This document shows positions 10,856 through 23,373 of a DNA stretch of 64,000 nt, in pieces. The notes under the pieces are model-generated. The model saw only the letters and a list, made by a program, of their open reading frames with translations, was not told the DNA's origin and ran no database searches. This DNA is from Amaurobius ferox. Lineage: Eukaryota; Arthropoda; Arachnida; Araneae; Amaurobiidae. The DNA is taken from positions 82,258,679-82,322,678 of the forward strand of contig OX578137.1 in assembly GCA_951213105.1 (NCBI GenBank), read 5' to 3'. Every line of letters begins with the position of its first letter. Within the stretch, counting starts at the first letter, position 1. Made by a program: the position numbers and the translations under genes.

Positions 10856-12870
10856 ATTCCGTCGTATAACGGGCATACCTTCTAGTTTTCGAAATAAACT
10901 CTCATTTTTTCTATATACTAACAGCCAATGTGCTTCCCTGGAAACACAATACAACTTACAATGATATCATTATACGTATCATAAATATAGTGCCAATTAT
11001 TCTAACTGCAATACATTGAATTTCAATGTATACGACTTTCTTGAATGATCCTGGCTATCGGTTTAAGTAGTTCCTCGAGATATATTACCATTAAAACTTC
11101 ATCTAATTGCTATCGAACAGCTGTCACGTTTAAACATTAAATGAGTTGCTATGATACATATTATACGGTGCCATGTTATAAAGTATTGAAAAATCCTTGA
11201 ATAATTTTATAGATGTGCTTGTCTAGATATCGTGGATAATTAAATATGAGAGTCAGTACTTTTTGATAATCAGATTAATATATTTATGAGTATTCACAAA
11301 TAATATATTGTAAATTAATAAATTAATACTACTAAGTCATTGAGTAAGGAAATGCACGTAAAAGAAAACTATTAATATGTATGGAACCACATCAATTCAT
11401 AAATATTCAGTATTTAATTGGAACCACTGTGACATAGTATGTAACTCACGTTACATGTTGTGACACAATAAGGTTTTGGTAAGGAGCTATTAAGAGGTTG
11501 TTCATACTAGGTTTTATTTTTCTTTAAATAATAGATAGTTGTAAAAAATAATGTTCTATAAAATCACTATTAACGAATTCTTCTTTTGCAACAAAAGTGT
11601 ATTTCTTCTTGATGATTCGTTTTTTATTTAAACTAAAGACATGTTTGAACTGATAGTTGAGATAATTTTTAGACCCAGGGCATAAACCATCCAAGTTAAA
11701 ATATACTGTGGTGCTAATAACTTAAGAGAAGTTGGCCAAATACCAAATGCGGCGTAAATATATATTTAGATTTAGTTTGTTATTAAGTGGTTAGTACTGT
11801 TAAACCACGAAATTCAGTATAAAAAATTTAAGTTCCGTACAACGCATATAAAATATTTAATCGCTGTGTAGCAATAACCCACCAAATGTATACCCAAGTG
11901 CGATCTCACTTACCATATTTAAAATTAGACACACTAATCATTAACGAAAATATTTTAACTTTAAAATTAATATTTATTTAACACACAATTATAAGCAAGA
12001 ATATAATTACACCGATAATTTCCTAACTAATTATTATTTTACAACGTGCCCCAGGAGGGTTCAATGTGAGACCGTTTTGTAATCGAAAATATTTTTGAGA
12101 AAAAGAACTCGACCGTTGTCAAATATAATTGGCACATACATTTATATCGTTGCATTTTCTTGTCATTGGGTCTGTCATACCGCTGCAAATATCTCTCGTC
12201 ACAACTATACTCTTACCATCTTCGTTTTCATCTTTTATATTTTGCACACATCATTCTTGTAGTACAACACTTGTCTTATATATTTGCTGTACGAACTGAG
12301 CCTTATTTCTCAACACTGAATCTCATCACAGTCCCATCTGATTACTGATACTCGTCTTACTTCTCAATGTACTGTTATTCGTATCAGTTTTTTCTAGGTA
12401 ACAATATACTTTTTTGCTCCGTGGAAACACGCCCTCACCGATTTCCGTTGGCCTATTCTTTTTTGTGAAGATTGAGTGTCTCTTGATAGGTTCCTATGGA
12501 GCTCATTAAAATTTGCAAGATTTGTACGGAAGTATTGTTGACTCCTAACTCAAGATTGCCATTTTGATGCTATAAATTTATGGTTCCAAGACTCCGGGCC
12601 AAGACTGTCAAATACGGCGTCCTTTGTTTAAGTCCATTGTTCGTTTCAAAAATACCAAAATGGACTTTTGACCAGAATGATGCTCTCTTTAAAGTTATAA
12701 AATAATATTAATATAATATTTAGTTAAAAGTACTAATATATATATTTATATATGTGTATATAATTAAAAATGTAACTCGAAATTAAAATCATAAAAGTAC
12801 ATTTTTGAATAATCCATGTTGATTGCATTAATTTTCTTTTCATATATGTGAGACCAGATGACATTTGTGT
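10856..12870. other. No recognisable gene
   Basis: Ordinary AT-rich sequence. Nothing supported on either strand. Confidence 0.5.
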
Positions 12871-13440
12871 TTCGATGTATACCATACGAAACAAAGCGTA
12901 GACTCGTAGAAATACTCGTACGAAACAAAGCCCAGACTTCATTTTTACGACAGTCGTGGCCCGGGAGGTCATAACCCCAATAAATTTAGTGCACATAAAT
13001 TGTAGGTGTGGTTGGGTCAGAAATATCCTTGGGAGCCAAGGCTTATACTATACAGAGTGGATAATAAGATGGTCAATGAAGAAGTGTTGCTACATCTGCT
13101 TGAGGACGAACCAGTAAGATACGGAGGGCGTATCTGGACCTCAAGCAAAATGATATGGCAACAGGCAGAGAAAGTTCAACATATATAGTCAATTGAAGAA
13201 TCATCGCCCGCGGACGAGTGTTAAGTAAATAATTGGGGGCGATGGCCGTCCTAGGAAGTGTAGTGTTTTTCAGTCTCAATTCCGAGTCTGGGCATGTCCA
13301 AGTGTTGTATTCAGCAGAATTAACCTCAAAATGTCAGATAAAGCAATGGCCAACATTCCAAGTATGGTGATCCACCGGAAGAACGACAAACATATGTATG
13401 TGCAAATCAGAATACATATTAGGCCAAATGTATGATTTGA
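12871..13440. other. Unassigned, slightly GC-richer block
   Basis: Contains an imperfect duplication of ACGAAACAAAGC (12,889 and 12,919). A 60-codon open frame at 13006-13188 (MWLGQKYPWEPRLILYRVDN) shows no recognised family. May be an old repeat. Confidence 0.35.
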
Positions 13441-13441
13441 G

Positions 13442-13443
<2 letters not shown>

Positions 13444-13474
<31 letters not shown>
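13444..13474. repeat. TA microsatellite
   Basis: About 15 TA units. Confidence 0.95.
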
Positions 13475-13476
<2 letters not shown>

Positions 13477-15755
13477 CTTGATCCCGCACATGCAGGTTCT
13501 TCTCCTTAAAAATGTATATAAAATTAATGTAAATTTAATCGTAATCATAATATGTATAATACATAATATGTTTAAAGTTTAAATTGTGGAATTCAATGCG
13601 GAGTGTTCCAAAATAATGATCTTATTTTAGAAACTCGTACAATGAAATATTGGTGGGTTATAAGGCTGCAATGATGCAATGTACAACAAGCTATTCGAAT
13701 CACGGCCATGTTTATTCTCGTGAATTATAAAATTATAAACTCCAATGTTTACTTTCTTTCAAAACAATATATATAAAGACAAAGATTCAAAAGATATTTA
13801 AATTTGTCGAAGAACGGTATGCTTTGATTTTAGATTGAAAAATATTTCTGGTATCGATCTTGATTCACGCTCTGTTATTATAGGTTCCGTAAAGTTAAAA
13901 GTCTAAAAATTTTGTCAGCGTATAGCTCTACTGTAAATATATAATAGAATTGGTTCCATGTGCACAGATAATAGCAAATGAAAGAATACATTTTCCTCCT
14001 ATATTTTAACTTATACTTCAATTGCGACATATTAAACATTATTTCATGTCAGATTACTGTATCTTACAACACGTTAAATGTTTTCAGACTGCGTGTCAGA
14101 CAAGAACGTATTTAAGCTACATTAACCTTTACCTTACGGCTCCATGAATCCACTTTTTCAACTCCAGAACTCCAAAAATATCTGAAAATTCCACCCTTGT
14201 AAATAAATACCTTGAAGGAACTTGTATTTTGTGTGTAACTCGTTTATTCTCTATCAAGAGAAACTTGGAGAAAGGGCTGCAGGCAGGTCCAATAGGCGTT
14301 CCCCTCCTTTCCCAGAAAAATAGGGGTGATAAAGACTGGTACAGCAGTTGAACCAGCGCCGCTCTAGAAGAAGATATTTTCAGTGTTACAACTATTGTAT
14401 CGGCGTAGTTAAAAGGTTAATTATATAATTATTTTTCAATAGTTTGATTTGAAGAATAGCCATCTAGTGATTTCAGTAATTGCAAGATAATTTGGTTACC
14501 ATAGTTTACACTATAGAATCAAAATTATAATTAACTGAATAATAGAAACATAATAAAAAAATCGTTTGCTGTAACTATAAATTAAAATATATCCTTAAAG
14601 ATGTATTGTACTAAAAGGGAGTAGTTAAAAAAGGGGTATATGTTTACGGTGAATAATGACATAAAACTTAATTCTGTGTACCTAGTCATATTCGGGTAAA
14701 ATAATGCTAGAAGTAATGCGTTTGAAAAAAATTATTAATTAAAAATAATAATTATGGTTTAATAAAAATAAAATCTGATTAAATAATGATTCTGAAATAA
14801 TGACAGAACCAAAAATTCAGCGATTTGTAAATTTAATGAACACAATTCTAAGAATTTTGATTTATCTCATTATTTACAGGTCGAGCCCCATGCGTATGAA
14901 AAATTGCAATTTTCTACTTTCAGCAGTTTTGGTTGTGTAACTCAACCCTTAGTCACTCAAGCTCACTCGGCTGTATGACGATACGTTAAAAATTGGATGA
15001 AAATTATACTTTTCGAGGGAATTCCTAACATAATAATTTTCACTCTTATGCTTGCAAAAATATTGGGTTTCGCTATTTTAACTTACAACATAAAAACCAG
15101 CGATTAAAAATATGAATAAATCCGTGTTTGTTAAATGTTCTTTCAGCCCTTTTTTGACAAGGGTAAGAACATATTAGAACGAAACGTGACATACTTCAAT
15201 CAATGGAGTCCTGCTTGTATCGGCATGGTCATGAATCTCTCTGACAAAATGTTGTCGATCTCAGACGTCATGTCTTATGGTCCCTTGAATCATTAATCGT
15301 ATCTTCATGTCAACGATATTTCTATCTTTAGGAAATGTATCGTATAATTTCAAATAATCTAATGTTTTATATTTTATCGTGTGATTCTTTACCATCAAAT
15401 TCAAGTAAGCTTTTATAGTGGTCATGCAAAATATATTCAATGACTTTTATAGAGATGGAATGTAATTAAAGCGAAATGAATTGAGATAATAGATTTTATT
15501 CTGCCTGAATATATATTTCACTGATTTGCGTTTTGTTTTAACTATTTATTCATTGCCCATTCCGTTCAGCTTACCCAAAGGTAGTAGAGCAGTTACAACA
15601 GATGGCCGGGAAATACGTAGATATAATAATAAAACAGTTCAACACAGAGAAAACAATAAAACAGAATAACACAGAAATAATAATTAAACATAATGCGTTT
15701 TGTTTTAAATAAGAAAGCTCACCATCGTCATGTATATATATAAAGAACTTTTCAG
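13475..15755. other. No recognisable gene
   Basis: AT-rich sequence without supported genes or repeat families. A slightly GC-richer patch at 14,270-14,370 was examined without result. Confidence 0.5.
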
Positions 15756-15756
15756 T

Positions 15757-16125
15757 TTCAACTGGGAATCGAACCACGGATCTTTGTACTGACTAGTCAG
15801 CGCTCTAAAGTTTAGATATTGGGATGAAATTGCAAGGCCTTATTGCCGAAGCGACCTCCGCATTCTCCTCCCGCTAATGTCTGATTGACGTGCAACTCAA
15901 CAAATTGACTGATTACCTGCTGCTTTTTATCCCCCTATTAGCTCCTCTCCCCGATGCTAGTATTTATATCCAGTATAGTAAATTTCCTGGTCGTTATTCT
16001 CCCGATTTCAAATCGGCCCCCATATGCAAGAGCCCATTGAATATGTAGTAATTGTTCTAAGGTCACTTTCAGACGTCTAACACCACTGCACTAACCTGGA
16101 GGATAACTTCGTTCCGGTATCATGT
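15757..16125 (-). mobile_element. tRNA-related SINE-like repeat (type 2), copy 1
   Basis: On the minus strand 15,850-15,760 reads as a degenerate tRNA: an A-box-like region with AGAGCGCTGACTAGTCAG and a perfect B-box GGTTCGATTCC. The segments TTGACGTGCAACTCAA and CACTTTCAGACGTCTAA-CACCACTGCACTAAC recur in copy 2. The tRNA part lies downstream of the TGACGTGCAAC block on the minus strand, so the unit may be internal or rearranged rather than a simple 5' tRNA head. Confidence 0.55.
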
Positions 16126-16375
16126 CAAACCAGAAAAAGCAATGTTTCTTTTAATTAATACAAAGTGTTAAACGAGTTAAACAAAGGTTCAGACGAATAG
16201 GTACAGGATTCGAAATTATACTTGAACAATGTTTATGACCCATAAATTCATCGATGATATCAACATATGGAAAGCCACAGATTCTAGATAGAAGAAACCC
16301 ACGCTACGAATCTGATCCAAAGAATCGACATCAAGAAAGAGGGAAACGTAACAAAATCAGCTATAAAATAACGTA

Positions 16376-16905
16376 GGAGCAAAGCAAGGCCCATCCAGTT
16401 ACGGATGACAACACTGAAGGTTCTTTCTACGTGGTCGCTGCCCACCCGATTTAGAATTGCCGCGCCATATGCCACAGTTTTTTTATTCATACTAATCGTT
16501 CCAGAGCCACTTTCAGATCTCAATATCACTGCACTAACATATTAATTCGTTTGGGTACATTTGTAAATATCCTTGCTGCCCCAACAGAGACTCTAATGAC
16601 GTATCTTCGTACCGGCCAGCCGGTGCTCTTCTTTTTAGCTATTGTGACAGAATTGCAAGATCTTACCGTCAAAGTAAACACTGCATCCACAAATGCCACA
16701 TTGACGTGCAACTCGATAATTTGACTGAACACCTCCTGTTTTAGCCTCCGGATTCTACTATTTCAGGGATACTACTATTGTGATCACCAGGAATCAAACC
16801 ACGGATCTCTACACTGGCTAGCCAACGCTCTGTCTTTGAGCTAATGGGACAGGATTACAATGCCCTTACTGTCGAAGTGAACTACACTTACAAATACTTT
16901 TAATG
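16376..16905 (-). mobile_element. tRNA-related SINE-like repeat (type 2), copy 2, rearranged
   Basis: The minus strand at 16,860-16,785 carries TTAGCTCAAAGACAGAGCG (A-box) and GGTTTGATTCC (B-box). GACAGAATTGCAAGATCTTACCG (16,645) and GACAGGATTACAATGCCCTTACTG (16,850) are two copies of the same module, so copy 2 looks like a tandem or nested duplication. CCACTTTCAGATCTCAATATCACTGCACTAAC at 16,508 matches copy 1. Confidence 0.5.
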
Positions 16906-19900
16906 TAATATAATGACATTTGAATGTCAACTTAAATATTGATTCAAGAGGATTAATAAGAAATAAAGATTATATCCAACATAATTTGACTAGTATAAGT
17001 ATTTTACAAAGCTTACTAAACTGCCACATATTTTATTCAGCACAATCTGAAATGCAACTATAGGATCTGTCACGTTGTGGAATGTGCATGTATAAGTCAA
17101 GATACACAGCAGGTTCTGATTTTAAAGAAATATTAATGAAGCTATCTTGATATGTTTATTGGACTGAAAGTGATTTCCTGACAAATGGTGGTCCAAAGCC
17201 AGAATGCAATGAATTGATAAAGGTATATACGGACTGTAGAGTGCATATTTAGAGAATGCAGGAAGTTGTGTGTTTTATGTGCCATCTGTAAACGACCTTC
17301 ACGATTAATGACTACACCATCTATCAGGCTATGTATTCTTTCTTCTGCCGGTCTCTCGCAATTTTGATATGAAGAATATCTATGCTGGGATATATATATG
17401 TGGCAAAAATCGGAGCGTTACGAATAATGGACTTTATTTTGGCCGGTTATACCTTCGAACCTATTAAATAAAAATGTAAATGATTTTTCTTGTTTTACAG
17501 AAATATGGTTAAATTTACGAATATACAATAGTTTCAATATTTTAATTATTTATGTCTGTCTGGGAGAGTTTTTTTTAAATTTTTTTTTTTACTTTCACTC
17601 AAAATATGTTCGGAACTATAAAAGATAGATAGCAACTGTAAGCGACAAGAATATGCATTAGGAAATCTAGTTTCTGGATATATATGTTTATTTTTAAATA
17701 GCTCTTATAATTTTTGAGTAATCGCTTTGCCAAGATGAATAATATAGAAAATTTTCATGTTTTCAAGTTCACCATGCTTATATCTAAAAAAATAAGTGCT
17801 AGCAAGTGTGCTAGCATAATAAGCAAATGTCTTTTAGCTATAAGCAAGCGTCTAGTCTATAATGTTTAGTCTATAAGCAAATGTCCTTAGCAAAAGCTTT
17901 TAGCTATTTGGGCTTTACAAGTGTATATAATTAGATCTCTTAGCTTTCGAAGTAATAATTTCAATACTTTGCATTTTAACCTGCGGCTTTCAATGGGTGG
18001 GAAAGCTGTAATATTTAAACTGTCACGAGTGTTTCAGCTCAATGTGTATAAATAATCTTTGGTGAATTATTGATGTATAAGCACTTGATGTATTATTTAA
18101 TTTACAAAAGAATTAGGAAGTTAAATGTACTTGGATATTCTAAAGCTGTTTAATGATTAATGAGGTTTGAACAGAATAGATGTACATATATGTATTTAAG
18201 TACGTATTTAATTGCCGTCAGATAAACTTATAGGTAACTTGGAATCTCGTCAGATATAGCGTGTACGTTTAATTTATACACCGCCAAGAAATTTCATTTA
18301 ATATTTACCGCCATGTGAGTAAAATAATTTAATGTTTAAAGCTAAAGAAATAATTTAATTTAAAATAATTTAATATCATTAACTAAAGAACTAAAGTGCT
18401 AAGTACATATAAACTAACTTCTAGAACTAAAAATGTTAGCAATTCAGATAAAAAGTGAAAATGCTAGCTAACTATAAACCGTTAGCGTATATTTTGTATC
18501 GCTTTGAAAGTCTGTAAAAGAAACAAATGACTCTGAAAAAATCAAATAAACTTATCGAACTTTTTTAGAGTTTTAGTCTATAAAATGTTATTTACACAAA
18601 ACAATTTCGGCTCGACCGCAATGGAGCTACCGCCGATTTTTGTATTCTGATTTTAACAGAAGATAAGTTTTCCATATCGCCTTTTGAAACAGTCACTGCT
18701 TACTTTTTCTGCAAATATTATGACAATTTCCCAATTCAGAGCGCTAGAACTTAATAATGGGCGTATTCATACAGCTGTATAGATACGATTTATCGGAACG
18801 ATCGTACCTTACGATTTATCGATATTTCCTACAGATGCAATTGTATACGGCACAGTTCATCGATACAATAGTTTTCAATACATATCGAATCAATAATGTT
18901 CCTTAACTTAAGATCATAGCTACAGTACAATATTTTTTTTAATTAAATAAATACATAAATGGTAATTTTGTTAAATATTATGATTAAATATTTTTATTTA
19001 AAAAGATAAATTATAATTTTGCATAATGGTTAAAATAAATAAACAAACTATATCTTGAAGTCTTTTTGAAGAACTTGCATATTTTTCCAAAGTGGTGGAT
19101 GTTCTTATAAAACTGCATCGCAAAAGACACGTTCTAAAATTCTGGATATATATTTTAACGGAGATATATTTTTACTCACTAGAAATTTTTTGAAAAGTTT
19201 TTCCATAACAAATACCCCTATAGATTCACAGGTTCTTTTAAATATGTTTCATTCACAAGGTTTCAACAACAGTTTTTATAGAAACTCAGAAACAAAAGTT
19301 ATATTTTATGCAAATAAAAATCACTGCGCGCATATTCTGTTGTTAAAATCATAGGCATTATAATTCTGGGAGTGTACATAAAGTTGAACTTCGACTTCCT
19401 GATAGAAACAGAAAAAAATCAGATCAGGTGACTTTAAAGCAAGTTATTTTTCCTATGAATGCTAACACTGAACATTACATAATTAAAATAATGTTTGAAG
19501 AAGAATGGAAAATAAACATATAATGGAATTTTATATATGTATCGTTTTCACTGGAACTGTTAAAAATGTGTATCCATGGGTGTATCAATTAATCCGAAAA
19601 TCATATCTTTGCATATGTAAAATGTATAGATGGAGTAGAGGTATACGCCATCACACATATTCCTTCTTTTTAATAAGATTATATCATTTAACAGAAATAT
19701 AGATATTAATGTCTATCGATGTATTGGTGGATAGACACGTTCTGCTTTAAAGAGAAATTACAAAATTATTTCGAACATTAAGAAAAACTTAAGAAACGTT
19801 TATAAAGATAACTAACACAATAACATACAGATGTTTCGAGGATACGCTGGATCTCCTTCGCCGGAGGATTCTTTTCGCACCAACAAATCCGAAGCCCGAA

Positions 19901-21270
19901 AGAGGGATGATCCAACAATTTCAATTATTAATAATTTCCCACATTGTTCAGATTATTAGGCACTTAAAGGAACGTGAATAGATTATATTTGGTTAGTAGC
20001 TAACTCTTATCATTTCAAGGATAGAAACAAGTTCAACATTTTATTAAATCTTGTATAACGGCTAGTACCGCCATCTTATTTATAGCCAGCAGTTTCAGAG
20101 TGCACATATCACACATGATAACCGTAATTCATAAGAGTAAGAAGTATATTAAAGATCATTACTGTGACTTGTGGACATATAACTGTTGAGAAAATCTAAG
20201 CCACATATAACAGAAATAATCAAACGGTGAAATGTCACGTAGAATGTAATCTCCGGTTGGTAAAAGAAGAAAATTTTCAATGTTTGTGGAAGAAGGGCAA
20301 TATTCGGAGAGAAATCTTTTTACTTGAATTTTCTTCTTCGTGTGTTATGGGATGTTGATCTTGATACTAACATCATCGACCGCATATATGAACCTTAGAA
20401 GTTCTGTTCTAGCGCTAGATTGGATTGACATATAAGTATAAAATTACTATTTTTCTTTTCAATCACTAGCGGTGAAAACGATTGAAATAATATATATATA
20501 AAAATAGTAGAATGATTTTATTTATTTTTTAGCCAAAATATATGTGTACATTTAGTCACTGTTCGTTGAAAATGATTCCAAAAATATATCTGAGTATATA
20601 ATCACTAATAATATCCAAGAACAGAGCATTTAATTACACAGTATGGAAAAAAATACCGCGCAAATATTGAACAATAGTAGATAGCTTTTCTGGAATATAT
20701 CCAATACTACTAATCATATTTGTAAGAGTACGATCTTATCACCTACATTTTTATTCATGAGTTATCATCGATCAATGGAACGCATCTCGATGTTCATCAT
20801 TGTGATTAATGATTTAAAGATGACAGTGCTTTTTTAGCATTCTTTTTCCTGTCGAAAATGCGCATATAGAAATAATTTGTAATACCAAATGGTACAATAC
20901 TAATACTTAATTATTTACTTATCTTTATTAATAAAATGTATAAACTGGTGGAAACTATCAATCGTCTGAAATATCAGATTTGAAATGGGCAATTTAGGCA
21001 CTTTGCATTTAATTTAATTTTGAATTTAAAGCACGGAATGATCCTTAATAGTTTGCTTACTTAATTCGTTCTTCGCTTGTGAAAATATAAATGACCGTTC
21101 GCAATAATTGGAGGTTTTTCTATCGATTATTACTATATGATAATTGTAATGATTATGAAAATGTATAGTAAAGTAATAATGTAATGTAATTGTGTAATGT
21201 GACGGTATTAGACGGGTGATTTAAGACTCACATTTAAAAGCAGAAAATTAACTGCGGCAGAACGTATATA
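16906..21270. other. No recognisable gene
   Basis: Over 4 kb of AT-rich sequence. A 58-codon frame near 19,350-19,523 (HYNSGSVHKVELRLPD...) and a 65-codon frame at 19,505 were inspected and not recognised. Confidence 0.45.
17765..17915. repeat. Imperfect short repeats (ATAAGCAAATGTC / TTAGCTAT)
   Basis: ATAAGCAAATGTCxTTAGC occurs twice, with TAAGCAAG, GTGCTAGCA and TAGTCTATAA variants between. A small degenerate minisatellite. Confidence 0.55.
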
Positions 21271-21274
21271 AATA

Positions 21275-21358
21275 GCTGAACTTATATAACTAGCAGGACT
21301 TATATAACTAGCATAACTTATATAACTAGTAGAATTTATATAAGTAGCAGAACTTATA
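21275..21358. repeat. 20-bp minisatellite, about four to five units
   Basis: Unit approximately ACTTATATAACTAGCAGGAC, with substitutions in each copy. Confidence 0.85.
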
Positions 21359-21519
21359 TTTTGAGATCCTAACAAATTATGTTAGAATGTTATTACTTAT
21401 CCGAAATACCCATTAATTCATTAATTCGCACCAGTTCTTTTTAAATATACTGTCAACGCGCTGTTAAAATGGGATTTATATTCTTACAAATCTCAGTTAA
21501 TCATTGCTTATATAAAAAA

Positions 21520-22456
21520 TCTGATGTGGGCAACACATGACTTTCCTTATATAACGTAATGAATTTACCACTTTTACAGTAAAATAAATAGGTTTTTCTT
21601 ATAGTAGATACTAATATTCTTTCCAAGATATTGCATTTTCGACAATTAGTCGTCATGTCATCGATTTAGCGTCATTTTTATCCATTTGGCGAGATTTTCG
21701 TTAATTTGTCAACATTTCAAAAAGTCGCCAAGTTGGCGACATTCTGCCAAAATTAGTCGCCAAAATCTCGCCAAGCATAATGGACAAAGAAATAAGTTAT
21801 TCTTACAGCAAATAAATGAATATTGGCGTTCAAATACAAAAGTATTACTCAAAGTATCTTTTTTCAAGAATGGAACGAGCTAGATCCACGAGAATGATGT
21901 CATCCAATATATCGCATGGTATTACTGAAAAGTGAACATGTCTCTCAAGAGGAAATTTTTTTTTATTTTATATGACTTTCTGATAATTTTTTTGAAAAAT
22001 GTGCAATATCTCGAGAACGGTTCATGTTACCGTTCTAAAATTTATGTCAATCGTTTTCTAATGAAAAATTACATAAGAAATGTCTATATGCGTAACTTTA
22101 TTAGTGGTTTTGATTTTTTGACTATTTTTTCCAAATTTCATTTGAAAATTTAGGGGTGTTCTTAACATTCAATTGTGTATAAAAACAATAGTCTTCCAGT
22201 GTTTACGGATTGTGATTTTTGTACCAAATTTGGATCGAATCGGTTCATTCGTTTGTCAGTTATTGTCTTCACAGACTCTCACACACACACACACATACTT
22301 TCACACACACACACACACACACACAGACATCACTTCAAAAATGTTTGATTCGTGATCAGGGATGCTTGAAACCTGCTCTCCCGTCGAAAACTCGATTTCG
22401 AATTTTCGACCCCGTCACAATACTTTCCGTATACATTATGTATATAAGGAAAGTAA
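21520..22456 (+). mobile_element. HINE-like family A copy 2 (full length)
   Basis: Starts TCTGATGTGGGCAACACAT with the 5' palindrome, then ACTTTCCTTATATA at 21540-21553. The TCGCC-rich body, interrupted CA microsatellite (22,277-22,325) and block ATCACTTCAAAAATG follow, then TCCCGTCGAAAACTCGA. The 3' hairpin is at 22422-22454, right arm TATAAGGAAAGT. The 5' subterminal repeat is the exact inverse of the right hairpin arm over 14 bases. Directly followed by copy 3 in the same orientation. Confidence 0.8.
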
Positions 22457-23180
22457 TAGGATTTTCTTATAGTAGATACTAATATTCTTTCCAAGATATT
22501 GAATTTTTGACAATTAGTCGTCATTTTCATTGATTTAGCATCATTTTTATCCATTTGGCGAGATTTTCATTAATTTGGCAACATTTCAAAAAAGTCGCCA
22601 AGTTGGCGACATTCCGCCAAATTCGTCGCCAAAATTTCGCCAAGAATTATGCACTAAGAAAAAAGTTATTCTTACAGCAGATAAATGACTATTGGCGTTC
22701 TAATACAAAAATATTATTCAAAGTATATTTTTTCATGAATGGAACGAGCTAGATCCACGAGAATGATGTCACTCAATTTATCGCATGGTATTACATATGA
22801 AAAGTGAACATGTTTCGCAATAGGAATTTTTTTTTTTTATGTGACTTTTTCATAATTTTTTTGAAAAATGTACAATATCTCGAGAACGGTTCATGTTAGA
22901 GTTCTAAAATTTATGCCAATCGTTTTCTAATGAAAAATTACATAAGAAATGTCTATTTGCGTAACTTTATTAGCGGTTTTGATTTTTTAACGATTTTTTC
23001 AAAATTTCATTCAAAAATTTAGGGGGGTTCTGGACATTCGATCACGTATAAAAACAATAGGCTTCCAGTGTTTACGGATTGTGATTTTTGTTCCAAATTT
23101 GGTTCGAATCGGTCCATTTGTTCGTCAGTTATCGTCTCCACAGACTCACTGACACACACACACACACACACACACACATA

Positions 23181-23233
<53 letters not shown>

Positions 23234-23373
23234 ACACACAGACATCACTTCAAAAATGTTTGAGTCGTGATCAGGGATGCTTGAAACGTGCTCTCCCGTC
23301 GAAAACTCGAATTCGAATTTTCGACCCCGTCACAATACTTTCCTTATACATTATGTATATAAGGAAAGTAATA
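22457..23373 (+). mobile_element. HINE-like family A copy 3, 5'-truncated, in tandem
   Basis: Begins AGGATTTTCTTATAGTAGATACTAATATTC, corresponding to position about 21590 of copy 2, so roughly 70 bases including the 5' palindrome are missing. The remainder is collinear with copy 2. Its 3' hairpin (23337-23369) has perfect 12-bp arms ACTTTCCTTATA / TATAAGGAAAGT around a 9-nt loop. Confidence 0.8.
23154..23241. repeat. CA microsatellite of family A copy 3 (expanded)
   Basis: About 88 bp of CA with two TACTTT/TA interruptions, longer than in copies 1 and 2. Confidence 0.95.

Noticed and set aside
15767..15850. Intact tRNA gene on the minus strand
   Set aside because: B-box is good but the acceptor and anticodon stems do not pair, and the sequence sits inside a repeated block. 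Treated as SINE-like.
16284..16732. Minus-strand frames of 81 and 68 codons
   Set aside because: They lie across the tRNA-related repeat copy 2 and align with non-coding parts of copy 1.
19349..19523. Frame HYNSGSVHKVELRLPDRN... as a possible protein remnant
   Set aside because: Composition looks coding-like, but I could not assign it to any family or find continuing frames nearby.
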